The notes under the pieces: model-generated
What the model was told of the DNA's origin: nothing
The model's input: the letters and a program-made list of their open reading frames with translations, nothing else
The model's database searches: none
Translations under genes and position numbers: made by a program
Assembly (NCBI GenBank): GCA_050950205.1
Contig: JBMNHF010000007.1
Span: forward strand, 267,536 to 331,535
Length of the DNA: 64,000 nt
DNA from: WRAV01 sp050950205
Lineage (GTDB): Bacteria > Bacillota > Clostridia > Oscillospirales > Ruminococcaceae
Reading direction: 5' to 3'
Shown here: piece after piece, positions 1 through 8,800 of the stretch
How positions within the stretch are numbered: position 1 is the first letter of the stretch
Layout of the letters: the number at the start of each line of letters is the position of its first letter

Positions 1-62
1 GGACTGATTTCCTTTTCCAAAAACGATTTTGAGTTGCATAAGCCGTGACCTTTTTGGCATAT

Positions 63-97
63 AAAAACTCCCTCTACGGTGTGCAGAGGGAGTTTTT
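63..97 (-). terminator. Rho-independent terminator of glyS
   Basis: A 13-bp perfect inverted repeat (arms 63-75 and 85-97) with a 9-nt loop lies just past the glyS stop. The arms carry A and T runs on their outer ends, so it can act in both directions. Confidence 0.85.
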
Positions 98-103
98 GCT
101 TGG

Positions 104-1480
104 TTAGTAGGCTATTTTTGCGGCGATGTAGCTTTCCAGCTCATCGATGGAAATTCGCTCCTGCACCATGGTATCCCGGTCACGAACGGTGACACAGCCG
201 TCGGTCTCGGAATCAAAGTCGTAGGTGACGCACAGGGGAGTTCCAATCTCGTCCTGGCGGCGATAGCGGCGGCCAATGGCTCCGGAATCGTCATAATCCA
301 CCATAAAGCTCTTTTGCAGCCTGTGGTAGATTTCGGTGGCCGGCTGGCTAAGCTTTTTGGAAAGGGGCAGCACAGCTACCTTAAAGGGAGCCAGCACAGG
401 ATGCAGGCGCAGAACGGTGCGCACGTCTCCCCCTTCCAGCTCTTCCTCGTCGTAGGCGTCCACCAAAACGGTGAGAACCATACGCTCCACGCCCAAAGAA
501 GGTTCCACCACATAGGGCACATAGTGCTCCCCTGTTTCCTGATCGAAGTATTCCAGCTTCTGACCGGAATGCTTGTTGTGGGAACTCAGGTCGTAGTCGG
601 TTCGGTCGGCAATGCCCCACAGCTCACCCCAACCAAAGGGGAACAGGAACTCAAAGTCGCTGGTGGCCTTGGAGTAGTGGGAAAGCTCTTCTTTTTCGTG
701 ATCCCGAATTCTCAGGTTTTCCTTTTTGATTCCTAAGCCCAGCAGCCAGTTGTGGCAGTAGTCCTTCCAGTAGTGGAACCACTGCAAATCCTCTCCCGGC
801 TTGCAGAAGAATTCCAGCTCCATCTGCTCAAATTCCCGGGTGCGGAAGATAAAGTTGCCGGGGGTAATTTCGTTGCGGAAGCTTTTGCCCACCTGACAAA
901 CTCCAAAGGGCAGCTTGCGGCGGGTGGTGCGCAATACATTGGCAAAGTTGACAAAGATCCCCTGAGCCGTTTCGGGGCGGAGGTAGATTTCGTTCTGTGC
1001 GGTTTCGGTGACACCCTGAAAGGTTTTAAACATCAGGTTGAACTTGCGGATATCGGTGAAGTTGGTGCTGCCGCAACTGGGGCACTTGACACCTTTTTCT
1101 CGGATGAACTCCAACATCTGCTCGTTGCTCCAACCAGCAGGGTTCACCTTTGTCTGATCCTCAATCAGGTTGTCGGCCCGGTGACGGGTTTTGCAGTTTT
1201 TGCAGTCCATCAGCGGGTCGGAAAATCCGCCCACATGCCCCGAGGCCACCCAAACCTGGGGATTCATCAAAATGGCGCTGTCAAGCCCCACATTGTAGGG
1301 GTTTTCCTGCACAAACTTCTTCCACCAAGCTTTTTTGATGTTGTTTTTCAGCTCGACGCCCAGAGGGCCGTAATCCCAGGTATTGGCAAGACCGCCGTAT
1401 ATTTCCGAACCGGCGTACACATACCCTCTGCCCTTGCAAAGAGCGACGATTTTTTCCATACTTTTCTGGCTGTTGTCCAA
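104..1480 (-). CDS. glyS: Glycyl-tRNA synthetase (single-chain, class II)
   Basis: Charges tRNA-Gly with glycine in the cytoplasm. The 458-residue protein is the homodimeric single-polypeptide type, not the alpha2beta2 type. Near the N terminus are the family signature YVYAGSEIYGG and TWDYGPLG. Cys pairs CKNC (about residue 93) and CPSCGS (about 134) form the zinc insertion. Class II motif 2 is seen as FRNEITP followed by FRTREFEQMELEFF. The C-terminal third is the anticodon-binding domain. The start is TTG at 1480, placed 8 nt after an AGGAGG site; the next in-frame ATG lies eight codons downstream and lacks a site. No T-box is visible in the short leader. Confidence 0.95.
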   Translation of the reverse strand: MDNSQKSMEKIVALCKGRGYVYAGSEIYGGLANTWDYGPLGVELKNNIKKAWWKKFVQENPYNVGLDSAILMNPQVWVASGHVGGFSDPLMDCKNCKTRHRADNLIEDQTKVNPAGWSNEQMLEFIREKGVKCPSCGSTNFTDIRKFNLMFKTFQGVTETAQNEIYLRPETAQGIFVNFANVLRTTRRKLPFGVCQVGKSFRNEITPGNFIFRTREFEQMELEFFCKPGEDLQWFHYWKDYCHNWLLGLGIKKENLRIRDHEKEELSHYSKATSDFEFLFPFGWGELWGIADRTDYDLSSHNKHSGQKLEYFDQETGEHYVPYVVEPSLGVERMVLTVLVDAYDEEELEGGDVRTVLRLHPVLAPFKVAVLPLSKKLSQPATEIYHRLQKSFMVDYDDSGAIGRRYRRQDEIGTPLCVTYDFDSETDGCVTVRDRDTMVQERISIDELESYIAAKIAY

Positions 1481-1516
1481 GGCAAAGCCCTCCTGTTCAT
1501 TTCCTGCGATTTTTTA

Positions 1517-1545
1517 AGTTTACCCGTATCTTGCTCAAAAGTCAA
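1517..1545 (-). promoter_or_regulatory. SigA-type promoter of glyS
   Basis: On the minus strand, TTGACT (1540-1545), a 17-nt spacer and TAAACT (1517-1522) lie just upstream of the glyS ribosome binding site. Confidence 0.6.
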
Positions 1546-1576
1546 GAAAAAGGCATAATTTAGCGAAAGTTAGCAC

Positions 1577-1605
1577 TTGCGTCCCCCTGGTGTTTCGGGT
1601 ATAAT
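1577..1605 (+). promoter_or_regulatory. SigA-type promoter of yjbQ
   Basis: TTGCGT (1577-1582), a 17-nt spacer and a perfect TATAAT (1600-1605) precede the yjbQ start by about 100 nt. Confidence 0.55.
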
Positions 1606-1707
1606 ACACAAAAGGTTTTGGTATTTTTTGCTGCTCGGCAAAGTCCCTCGTTGGATTTTGTCGTTATCACCACTGCACACCGAGAATAGTTGGAGGGAGT
1701 CAAACCA

Positions 1708-2124
1708 ATGAAATCCTATCGCAAAGAGCTTGCTCTGCGGATTCCCCAGCGCAGAGCCTTTGTCAACATTACCGATGAAGTGCGCAAGGCCGTGGAAGAA
1801 AGCGGCATCACCGAGGGTTTGGTGCTCTGCAACGCCATGCACATCACCGCCAGTGTTTTTATCAATGACGATGAATACGGCCTGCACCACGATATGGAGG
1901 TTTGGCTGGAAAAGCTGGCCCCCGAAAAGCCCCACAGCCAGTACCGCCACAACGGCTATGAGGACAATGCCGATGCCCACCTCAAGCGCAGCGTCATGGG
2001 GCGGGAGGTGGTGGTGGCCATCACCAACGGCAAGCTGGACTTTGGCCCATGGGAGCAGATATTCTACGGCGAATTTGACGGTAAGCGGGAAAAACGCATC
2101 CTGATCAAGGTAATTGGGGAGTAA
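1708..2124 (+). CDS. yjbQ: YjbQ family protein (UPF0047, thiamine-phosphate-synthase-like)
   Basis: A 138-residue member of the YjbQ/UPF0047 family. Family members have a trimeric fold, and some show weak thiamine phosphate synthase activity, though their true role is unsettled. Visible family hallmarks are GLVLCNAMHITASVFIND, the His-rich stretch around EKPHSQYRHNGYEDNADAHLKRSVMG, and the C-terminal GPWEQIFYGEFDG segment, which matches the conserved GtWQ-type motif. The ATG at 1708 is chosen because a GGAGGG site sits about 9 nt upstream. The gene is monocistronic, with its own promoter and terminator, and divergent from glyS. Confidence 0.88.
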   Translation: MKSYRKELALRIPQRRAFVNITDEVRKAVEESGITEGLVLCNAMHITASVFINDDEYGLHHDMEVWLEKLAPEKPHSQYRHNGYEDNADAHLKRSVMGREVVVAITNGKLDFGPWEQIFYGEFDGKREKRILIKVIGE

Positions 2125-2161
2125 AGGTTTTTTCCGCCCCCCAACACTTTGGAACGGATCG

Positions 2162-2189
2162 AGGCGCGAAGGCAAAAACCTTCGCGCCT
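2162..2189 (+). terminator. Terminator-like hairpin after yjbQ
   Basis: Arms 2162-2172 and 2179-2189 form an 11-bp GC-rich stem with a CAAAAA loop. The following T tract is poor (TGTTGATT). The remaining bases up to 2341 hold nothing recognisable. Confidence 0.6.
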
Positions 2190-2341
2190 TGTTGATTGTC
2201 TGAGCATCCCCTTGGTGGCAAGGTCTTTCCGGTAAGATTTTGGCTAAAATCACGTGCTTATTATTATACCATTTTCACTCATGCCAATCAAGGCGGGGCA
2301 GGTCCAAGAGCGGCCTTAGATCGCGCCGATCCTGCTGCTGA

Positions 2342-3040
2342 CTATTTCCCTTCCTCTGCGCTTTGGCGAATCATCCCCAACACAATTTCTGCGGAGTTGC
2401 GGGCTGCCTGCTCCACAAAGTGCTCGAAGGAAAGCTGGGCTTCCTGGCCCGCATCGTCGGAAAGGGAGCGAATCACCAAAAAGGGAGTGTCGCACAGATA
2501 GGCCACCTGTGCCACCGCTGCTCCTTCCATCTCCACACAAAGGGGTTGGCAGCGGCGAACAATATCTTCCTTGACAGCGGGGTCCTGAACAAAAAGATCT
2601 CCGGTGGCAATGCGGCCTACCCGGTAGCGAAAGTCCTTTGGTTCCATGCGGGAGATGACCCACTCCGCCAGTTCCAGCAGCTTTGGGTCGGCGGTAAACC
2701 GATCGCAAAAGGGGTGGAAGTTGGCAAGAAAATCTCCCTGCACATCGTGGAATAAAAGCTCGTTGCCCAACACCACATCCAGAATAGAAAGCTCCTCACA
2801 GGTGGAGCCTGCCACTCCAATGTTGACCACCCTTGTAGCTCCCAGCTCCCGGATGAGGGTGGAGGTGCAAACCGCCGCATTGATGGTTCCCACGCTGCAG
2901 CGCACCGCCACCACCGGTACGGTGTCAATGGTTCCGATATGGTAGGTGGTTCCGTAGGCAGAAAGAGTTTGTTCCACCTGCATCTCAGAAAGGATGTGGT
3001 TGAGTTCCTCATCCATAGCGGCAATAATTCCCCAGGTCAT
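2342..3040 (-). CDS. mtnN: 5'-methylthioadenosine/S-adenosylhomocysteine nucleosidase
   Basis: Hydrolyses MTA and SAH to adenine plus the thioribose or ribosyl-homocysteine product, linking to the SAM cycle that also includes metK at 34.2 kb. The 232-residue length is typical. The catalytic set is visible: Glu in the N-terminal AAMDEEL, Glu in VEMEGAAVAQVA (about residue 172) and the proton donor Asp in SLSDDA (about 197). NIGVAGS is the family glycine-rich loop. The ATG overlaps the TAA of the upstream pseudouridine synthase (TAAATG), so the two genes are co-transcribed and probably translationally coupled. Confidence 0.93.
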   Translation of the reverse strand: MTWGIIAAMDEELNHILSEMQVEQTLSAYGTTYHIGTIDTVPVVAVRCSVGTINAAVCTSTLIRELGATRVVNIGVAGSTCEELSILDVVLGNELLFHDVQGDFLANFHPFCDRFTADPKLLELAEWVISRMEPKDFRYRVGRIATGDLFVQDPAVKEDIVRRCQPLCVEMEGAAVAQVAYLCDTPFLVIRSLSDDAGQEAQLSFEHFVEQAARNSAEIVLGMIRQSAEEGK

Positions 3041-4003
3041 TTACTTGTCCTCCCGTTGATTCGGTCCCATTTCCCTGACAAAGGGCACAGGGACTGAAAA
3101 GCTTTTGCCCTTAAGATATTCCAGCGGCCCTGCCGGAGTGGGAAACGAAAAGGTAATTTTGTAGGCCCAGAGAGCCTGACGATTTCCTAGACGTGCATTT
3201 TCCCTGCTGTTGCCGTACTTGGCATCTCCCCACAAGGGGTGGCCCATGGCGGCCAATTGTGCCCGGATCTGATGGGTGCGCCCGGTGAGAAGCTCCACCT
3301 CCAACAGGCTTTTATCCTCCCAATCTTCCAGCACCCGGTAGCGGGTGAGGGCAATTTTCGCCCCCGGTACCGGCTTTTGGGTGATGGTGACGGTGTTGGC
3401 GGCGGCATCCTTGACATGGTAGCCTTTGAGGGTACCGGACTTTGACTTTGGGTTGCCGTGGACAATGCAAAGGTAGTACTTTTCCACTTCTCGCAGGCGG
3501 ATTTTTTCACTGATGATCTGCAGGGCTTCAAAGGTTTTGGCGGCAATCACAATCCCCCCCGTGTTCCGGTCAATCCGGTTGCAGAGAGCGGGGGTAAAGG
3601 AGTGCTCCTTTTGGGGATCCCACTCCCCTCTTTGATAGAGGTAGTGGAGAATCCTGCCGATGAGGGTATCGGCGGTGGAAGAATCGTTCCCATGCACCAG
3701 CAGGCCCTGTGGCTTGTTGCAGAGCAGAATCTGCTCATCCTCGTATACCACCTCCACCACAGGAGGCGCTGCCAAAAAGGGCAGGGATTCCTCGATGCTT
3801 AGCACATCATCGGGGAGATAGACCTTCACCACATCCCCTGCTTGGAGCTTGTCTCCCGGCTGACACCGGGCCCCGTTGATTTTGATATCCTTTTGGCGAA
3901 CGGCCCGGTAAAGCAGAGAGGCCGGCAGGCGGGGAGCTGCCTTTCGCAAAAACTTGTCCAGCCGCTGGCCGGCATCGTTGGGCCCAATGAGATAAGTTTT
4001 CAG
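3041..4003 (-). CDS. RluA-family 23S rRNA/tRNA pseudouridine synthase
   Basis: Isomerises specific uridines in structured RNA to pseudouridine. An N-terminal S4 RNA-binding domain (about residues 12-75) precedes the catalytic domain. The catalytic Asp is in CNRIDRNTGG, the family HRLDxxTSG motif with Cys-Asn in place of the usual His-Arg region, and LLTGRTHQIRAQLA is the second signature. A start at TTG 3949 would cut off the beginning of the S4 domain. The same frame continues upstream without a stop and encodes TYLIGPNDAGQRLDKF, typical of the family N terminus. CTG at 4003, preceded by GGAAGGA, is the best start and gives 320 residues. The exact RNA target cannot be read from sequence. Confidence 0.88.
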   Translation of the reverse strand: MKTYLIGPNDAGQRLDKFLRKAAPRLPASLLYRAVRQKDIKINGARCQPGDKLQAGDVVKVYLPDDVLSIEESLPFLAAPPVVEVVYEDEQILLCNKPQGLLVHGNDSSTADTLIGRILHYLYQRGEWDPQKEHSFTPALCNRIDRNTGGIVIAAKTFEALQIISEKIRLREVEKYYLCIVHGNPKSKSGTLKGYHVKDAAANTVTITQKPVPGAKIALTRYRVLEDWEDKSLLEVELLTGRTHQIRAQLAAMGHPLWGDAKYGNSRENARLGNRQALWAYKITFSFPTPAGPLEYLKGKSFSVPVPFVREMGPNQREDK

Positions 4004-4021
4004 GGTGGATCTTCCTTCCCG

Positions 4022-4050
4022 TTGGCAATGATTGTAAAATCATGTATAAT
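4022..4050 (+). promoter_or_regulatory. SigA-type promoter of radC
   Basis: TTGGCA (4022-4027), a 17-nt spacer and a perfect TATAAT (4045-4050) predict a transcript start near 4057, about 30 nt before the radC ATG. The -35 box lies only about 20 bp from the start codon of the divergent RluA-family gene. Confidence 0.75.
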
Positions 4051-4087
4051 TAAGACATAAAGTGTCGTTTTGCGGAGCAACCATGAA

Positions 4088-4798
4088 ATGAAAGAAAAAG
4101 AACGGGATAAAAACGCCATCCACACAGGCCACCGCGCCAGAGTCAAAGAGGAGTTCCGCCGGCAGGGCCTGGAGCATTTTCCGGGGCACAAGGTGCTGGA
4201 ATTTTTGTTGTTTTACACCATACGCCGGGGAGATACCAATCCCACAGCCCATCGGCTGATGGATCGGTTCGGCTCGCTCTCCGGGGTATTTGATGCGCCC
4301 ATTGAGCTGTTGCAGGAGGTAGAAGGGGTGGGGCTGGAATCCGCCACCCTCATCAAGCTGATCCCCGCTTTGATGCGAGCTTATCTGGATGACAAGGTAG
4401 ACACCAAGAATATGCTGAAAAATTATGGGGATGCCAAAGACTATGTCCGCTACAAATTCTTGGGAGAAGAGCAGGAGAAGGTTCTGCTGGTTTGTATGGC
4501 CTCTAACGGCAAGGTAATCCACTCCTCCTGGATTTCTCAGGGTACCCGCCGTTCGGTGGAGTTTTCTCCTGCCACCGTGGTGCGAACCACTCTGCGCTGC
4601 GGTGCAGTCAAGGCGCTGCTGGCCCACAATCATCCCGATGGCCTGTGCAATCCTTCCAGCCGGGATTTAAGAACCACCAGCATCCTCTTTGAAGAACTGG
4701 CCCGAGTGGGTGTGGAGCTGATGGACCACATCATCACCGCTCCCGATGGGGTTTATTCCATGGTGGAGCACGGCATGTTTCCCGCCCACCGAAAATAA
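4088..4798 (+). CDS. radC: RadC family JAB-domain protein
   Basis: A 236-residue RadC/UPF0758 protein. The N-terminal part carries a helix-hairpin-helix-like region (LLQEVEGVGLESATLIKLI, about residues 75-93). The C-terminal JAB/MPN+ metalloprotease-like domain has the metal motif LLAHNHPDGLCNPSSRDLRTT, with both His and the downstream Asp present. Despite its name the family has no proven DNA repair activity. ATG 4088 has GGAG about 10 nt upstream; TTG 4070 has no site. The gene converges on the flagellar block. Confidence 0.9.
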   Translation: MKEKERDKNAIHTGHRARVKEEFRRQGLEHFPGHKVLEFLLFYTIRRGDTNPTAHRLMDRFGSLSGVFDAPIELLQEVEGVGLESATLIKLIPALMRAYLDDKVDTKNMLKNYGDAKDYVRYKFLGEEQEKVLLVCMASNGKVIHSSWISQGTRRSVEFSPATVVRTTLRCGAVKALLAHNHPDGLCNPSSRDLRTTSILFEELARVGVELMDHIITAPDGVYSMVEHGMFPAHRK

Positions 4799-4904
4799 AT
4801 CTTTTCTCAACTTTACCATATTTTTAACAGAGGTACAATAGCCGATACTTTCGGTCCTCTATTCCATCGGGCAGACACTCGCCGGTGTTTTGCAAAACCC
4901 TCTA

Positions 4905-4934
4905 AGCAAAGGTAACATTTCCTTTGCTTTTTTT
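4905..4934 (+). terminator. Rho-independent terminator after radC
   Basis: An 8-bp stem (4905-4912 with 4921-4928) is followed by a run of T. It lies in the 241-bp convergent gap between radC and the fliT-like gene. Nothing else recognisable is in the gap. Confidence 0.8.
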
Positions 4935-5039
4935 GTTGCACCATTTGCCCAAAGGATCGCCGAAACAGACAGCAGAAAGGCAGACAGCCTAAGCTGCCCG
5001 CCCTCTGTTCCGAATCGTTATTCTATTGTTTGCAGGGCA

Positions 5040-5414
5040 CTATTTTCGGTAATCCATCAAGTTCCCTCCGGACGGGTGGGACTTGCCCAGATAATCCAAC
5101 ACCTTCTGCCGGGCATTGGCGGCGGCAACATCCTGATGAGCAGAGGCCTTATGCTCCTCCAAGGCCTTTGCCACGGCGCGGTCCATGGCAATCATTTTGG
5201 CCACCCGGTCCCGGGAGATAGGATCTTGCTCAAAGGCCTTGCGTTCTTCCGGATAAACAAGGGCCAGGGCGTCGTATTCATTCATCAAAGCCTGGCGCTT
5301 TTCCACACCCTCGATTAAAAAATCGGGATCGTGCCGCTGTTCGGCCATCTGGTTGGTGAGATGGTAAATGTCATCGAGAATTTCGGCGAACCCTCTTAGG
5401 GGCATGCCCTTCAT
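5040..5414 (-). CDS. FliT-like flagellar protein
   Basis: A 124-residue, mostly helical, charged protein with no motif that I recognise on its own. It is the last gene of the fliD-fliS block and its ATG overlaps the fliS stop (ATGA), the usual place for FliT-type export chaperones, which bind the filament cap protein FliD. Length and helical character fit a FliT-like chaperone. A GGAGG site 9 nt upstream supports the start at 5414. The assignment rests mainly on position. Confidence 0.6.
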   Translation of the reverse strand: MKGMPLRGFAEILDDIYHLTNQMAEQRHDPDFLIEGVEKRQALMNEYDALALVYPEERKAFEQDPISRDRVAKMIAMDRAVAKALEEHKASAHQDVAAANARQKVLDYLGKSHPSGGNLMDYRK

Positions 5415-5806
5415 ACCGCTCTCCCTCCGTGTTGGCTGCGGCGGCTGAGCTTTTCGGCCTGAGCAAAGGAATCTCTCAATTCCTTCATCAGGGGAACCAG
5501 CTCCTGGAGCACACTCACACTCTTTTCTATGTTGGCCTTGCGGAGCTGCTGATTAAAAAAGATGTAAAAACTGCGCAGCTGGCTGGAGATGGGAAACCGC
5601 ATATCCAGAGAAGCATCCAAAGTGGATACAATGGTTTGGGATTTGATCAAACTGTTGTTGGCAGCGGCCAAATCCTTTTTTTCGATATGAATCTCCGCCA
5701 AACGGCACTGTTTGATCAGCTCGTCAAAGAGCTTTACCAACAGCTCACCGGGAGCCATCGTGGAAAGAGACTGATTCTTGTACTGTGCGTACGCGTTGGT
5801 TTGCAT
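5411..5806 (-). CDS. fliS: Flagellar secretion chaperone FliS
   Basis: Cytoplasmic chaperone that holds flagellin before export. The 131-residue protein shows the family start NAYAQYKNQSLSTMAPGELLVKLFDELIKQC, with the conserved Tyr and the LlvmLydg-type helix. ATG 5806 is chosen because AGAGGTG lies 6-8 nt upstream; the longer GTG start would overlap that site. It follows fliD by 28 bp and overlaps the next gene by 4 bp, so translation is probably coupled. Confidence 0.92.
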   Translation of the reverse strand: MQTNAYAQYKNQSLSTMAPGELLVKLFDELIKQCRLAEIHIEKKDLAAANNSLIKSQTIVSTLDASLDMRFPISSQLRSFYIFFNQQLRKANIEKSVSVLQELVPLMKELRDSFAQAEKLSRRSQHGGRAV

Positions 5807-5834
5807 GCCTTTCACCTCTTGTTTTGATGTCCGG

Positions 5835-8800
5835 TCAGCTGCCGAAGTCCAAAAGCCAACTGCTCTGGGTGTTCATTCTGGCAATTGCTGTTTCCAGTGC
5901 GGAAAAGCGCTTCCAGTAGCGGTTGTATTCGTTTTCCAGTCTGGTTTGCAGCAGGCTGATCTGCCGTTCCACATTGCTGAGCTGACGGCTCAGGGTGCTT
6001 TCATTGTTGCCGGTGGAAAATTCGCTGCCTGCCAACGCCACCAAAGAGCCTTGATTGGTGGAGCTGGTGCGCACCGCATTGTCAATCACTCCATCCAGCT
6101 TGGCGGCAAAGCCATCGGTGGAATGGGTAAACAGCTCCCGCACGGCGTCGGGGTTGGTGTTGAGCATCTCCCGCAGCTTTTTTTCTCCCGCCTCGGTCAT
6201 CTCCAGCTTGCCGTTGTTGGAGTATCCCACACTGTTGTAACTTTGGGTGGTGATGCCAATGTCGTAAAGGGAAAGACCGGCGGATTCCACCTTTTCGTAA
6301 AGGATGCCCCGCATCTGTCCCAAAATGTTGCGCAGGGTGGCATCGTTGCGCAGCAGTCCTTTTTTGGCCTCTTTTTCCCAGGATTTAATTTGCTCCTCGG
6401 TCATTTCGGCCTTTTGCTCCTCGGTCAAGGGGTCATAGCCAGACACTTGCTCTTCCTTGACGAGACTGTCCAGCGCATCAATCAGAACGTTGTACTCCTC
6501 GATAAAGGTTTTGATTTTATCCACCAAATCATCGGGGGCGGTGGTGACGTTGACGGTGATGGGGTCATCCAAATTCTCTCCGCTGATGGGATCAAACTTG
6601 GAAACGGCGTTGACCTCAAAATCCACCCCGTTGACGGTAAAGGTGTTGGTGGTGCTGACCACCTCCTGCCCGCCCACCACAATGACGGCGTTTTGGCCTT
6701 TTCCCGCAGCCAAGGCATTGTGGTAGTCCTGATTGGGGGCTTGGGTTTGGTAGCTTGCCTGCCCAAAGAAGGTGGCAAGAACATTTCCCGAGACATCCCG
6801 GAATTCAAGATCCAGTGTGCCGGCGTCCAAGGTCAGCTGGCCTGATTGGAAGGTGACCACATTTCGGCCTACCGCCTCGTTGATTTTGCTCATCAAATCA
6901 TATAGGTTGTCTTCTTCACCCAAGGTGACGGTGCCGCCGGAGCCCCCCACCTTGACCTCAATCTGCCCTGGAGTGATGCCGATTTCCTTGAGCTTGGTGC
7001 CGCCGCCGCTGTGGTTCTTGATAGAAGTTTCGGTGGCAAAGAAGCTTTCGGCTTCATCCTCCGGGTCCAGAGGGGTGGTTGCGATGGTAAAGCCCAACTC
7101 TTCGGAGGTAGAGACAAGGGTCAGCTCCCCATCTTCGCTGAGCTGGAAATTGACCTTGGTAGCGTCTCCCTTGTTCCCAAAGGCCAAACTCTTGGCCAGA
7201 TTGAGCTTACCCACCAAAGCCTGCTGCACCCGCTTTTGGTAGTCTTCCTCTTCTTCGTCCTCTTTTGGGGCAATATCCTTCCATTCAAAGCTGAGGGTTT
7301 TGGTTTCTGTTCCAATGGTGAGATCCACCTTGTAGGTTTTGCCGTCTTCCAGCTGGGCCACAAGGTCTTTGTCCAGGATAACGGTGGAATCGTATCCTAT
7401 GGAAAAGCGTTTGTTGATCTGGCCGGATCTCAGGCCCATGGCCTCCAGCGCATTTTGTGCGCCTTGGACGGTTTCCAGCTTGATGGCTTTGTCCCGGATG
7501 TCGGTTCCCAGCTGCACCGCGGAGGAGGGATCATCGGGGTTGGTAAAGAAAAGGGTGATGGCTCCTTCCCCAAACTTTTGATCCATCTGGGTATTGATGG
7601 AGAGGAGCACCGCTTCCCCTACATCCATATTGCCGGCTGCAATGTCATCCAAATAGCTGGAAACATCGGCACTCACCGTCAGAGAAGTGCTGCCCACCGA
7701 CACCTTCATCTTGTAATTCTTGAGCTTGCCCAGCAGCTCCTTCCCCTCTTCGGTGGAAAAATCGGGCAAGTCCTCCTCTGCCTCCAGCCCCAGCATGCTC
7801 TTGATGTCCAAGGAGCTGCCGGTATGGCTGGCATTGTCGTAGCTGATACCCGAGGCGAAGAAATTGCCACTTTGAGCACCGATAAAGAGGTTGAGCAGGT
7901 TGCCCTGAACATCCCGCATCTTTAGGTTATCCCCGGCACCGGTGGCCTTGGAGGTGAAGACAAAGCTTTCGGTAATGGAGTTAAAGGAGGCCGTTACCCC
8001 TGCCGAAGAGCTGTTGATCCGGCTGAGAAAGGTCTGGATGGTATCGTCCCGATTCACGGTGATTACCGTATCGTTGATGGAGAATTTTAGGGTGTCCCCC
8101 AACAGATTGTTGCCATCGGTCTCCAAAAATTCAGAGAGCTTGGTGCTCAAGTTCAGCCGGTTGGTCATTCCCGCCGCAAGTCCCAGAGAGTCGGCGGTGT
8201 TGCGCACCTCCACTACAGTGGAAGCAGCAACTCCACTCAGCTGAAGGGAAAAGGTTCCCTCTGTCTCATTCAGCGAGTGGATGACCTGAATGGTATCCTG
8301 ACCAAAGGCGTCGTCAATCAACCTTTGCAGCTCCTGGGCGAACTCACTGGTATGGTCGCCCTGATGGCTTTTCCCCTGCAGCGTATCCAGCCGGATAGTT
8401 TTGGTGGTGCCATTCATGGAAAGCTGCAAGGTCTTGCCGATGTAGTCCTGATCCACCTGGGTACCTTCCTTGTTTTTCAGCTCCCGCTGAAATTGGCCGG
8501 TGGAAAAAGTCTGGCTGGCAGCCAACTGTTTGATGGCGTCCACCGTAAAGGAGCCGGTTTGGGAACCTCCTCCCGCCCGGACGGTAATCTTATCGGAAGA
8601 GGTTGTCCCCTTGTAAACATTAAAAAAAGCGTTGGCCTTGAGGGAATTGACCCCCGCCGCCATGGAAAGGTGTTTGGTCTGAAAGGCCCGCAGGGTGGAA
8701 GCGACGCCCCGGTAGGCAGACATCTTCCAGTTAATCAAAGTCTTTTGCTGGGTCTGCTTTGCCAAACGGCTGCGGGTAGACAAAGTGAGAGCCTCCACCA

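Noticed and set aside
4799..5039. Possible cyclic-di-GMP riboswitch in the gap beside the flagellar block
   Set aside because: The gap is convergent with no gene downstream on either strand, and the conserved core of the cyclic-di-GMP-I element is absent. Only a terminator is supported.
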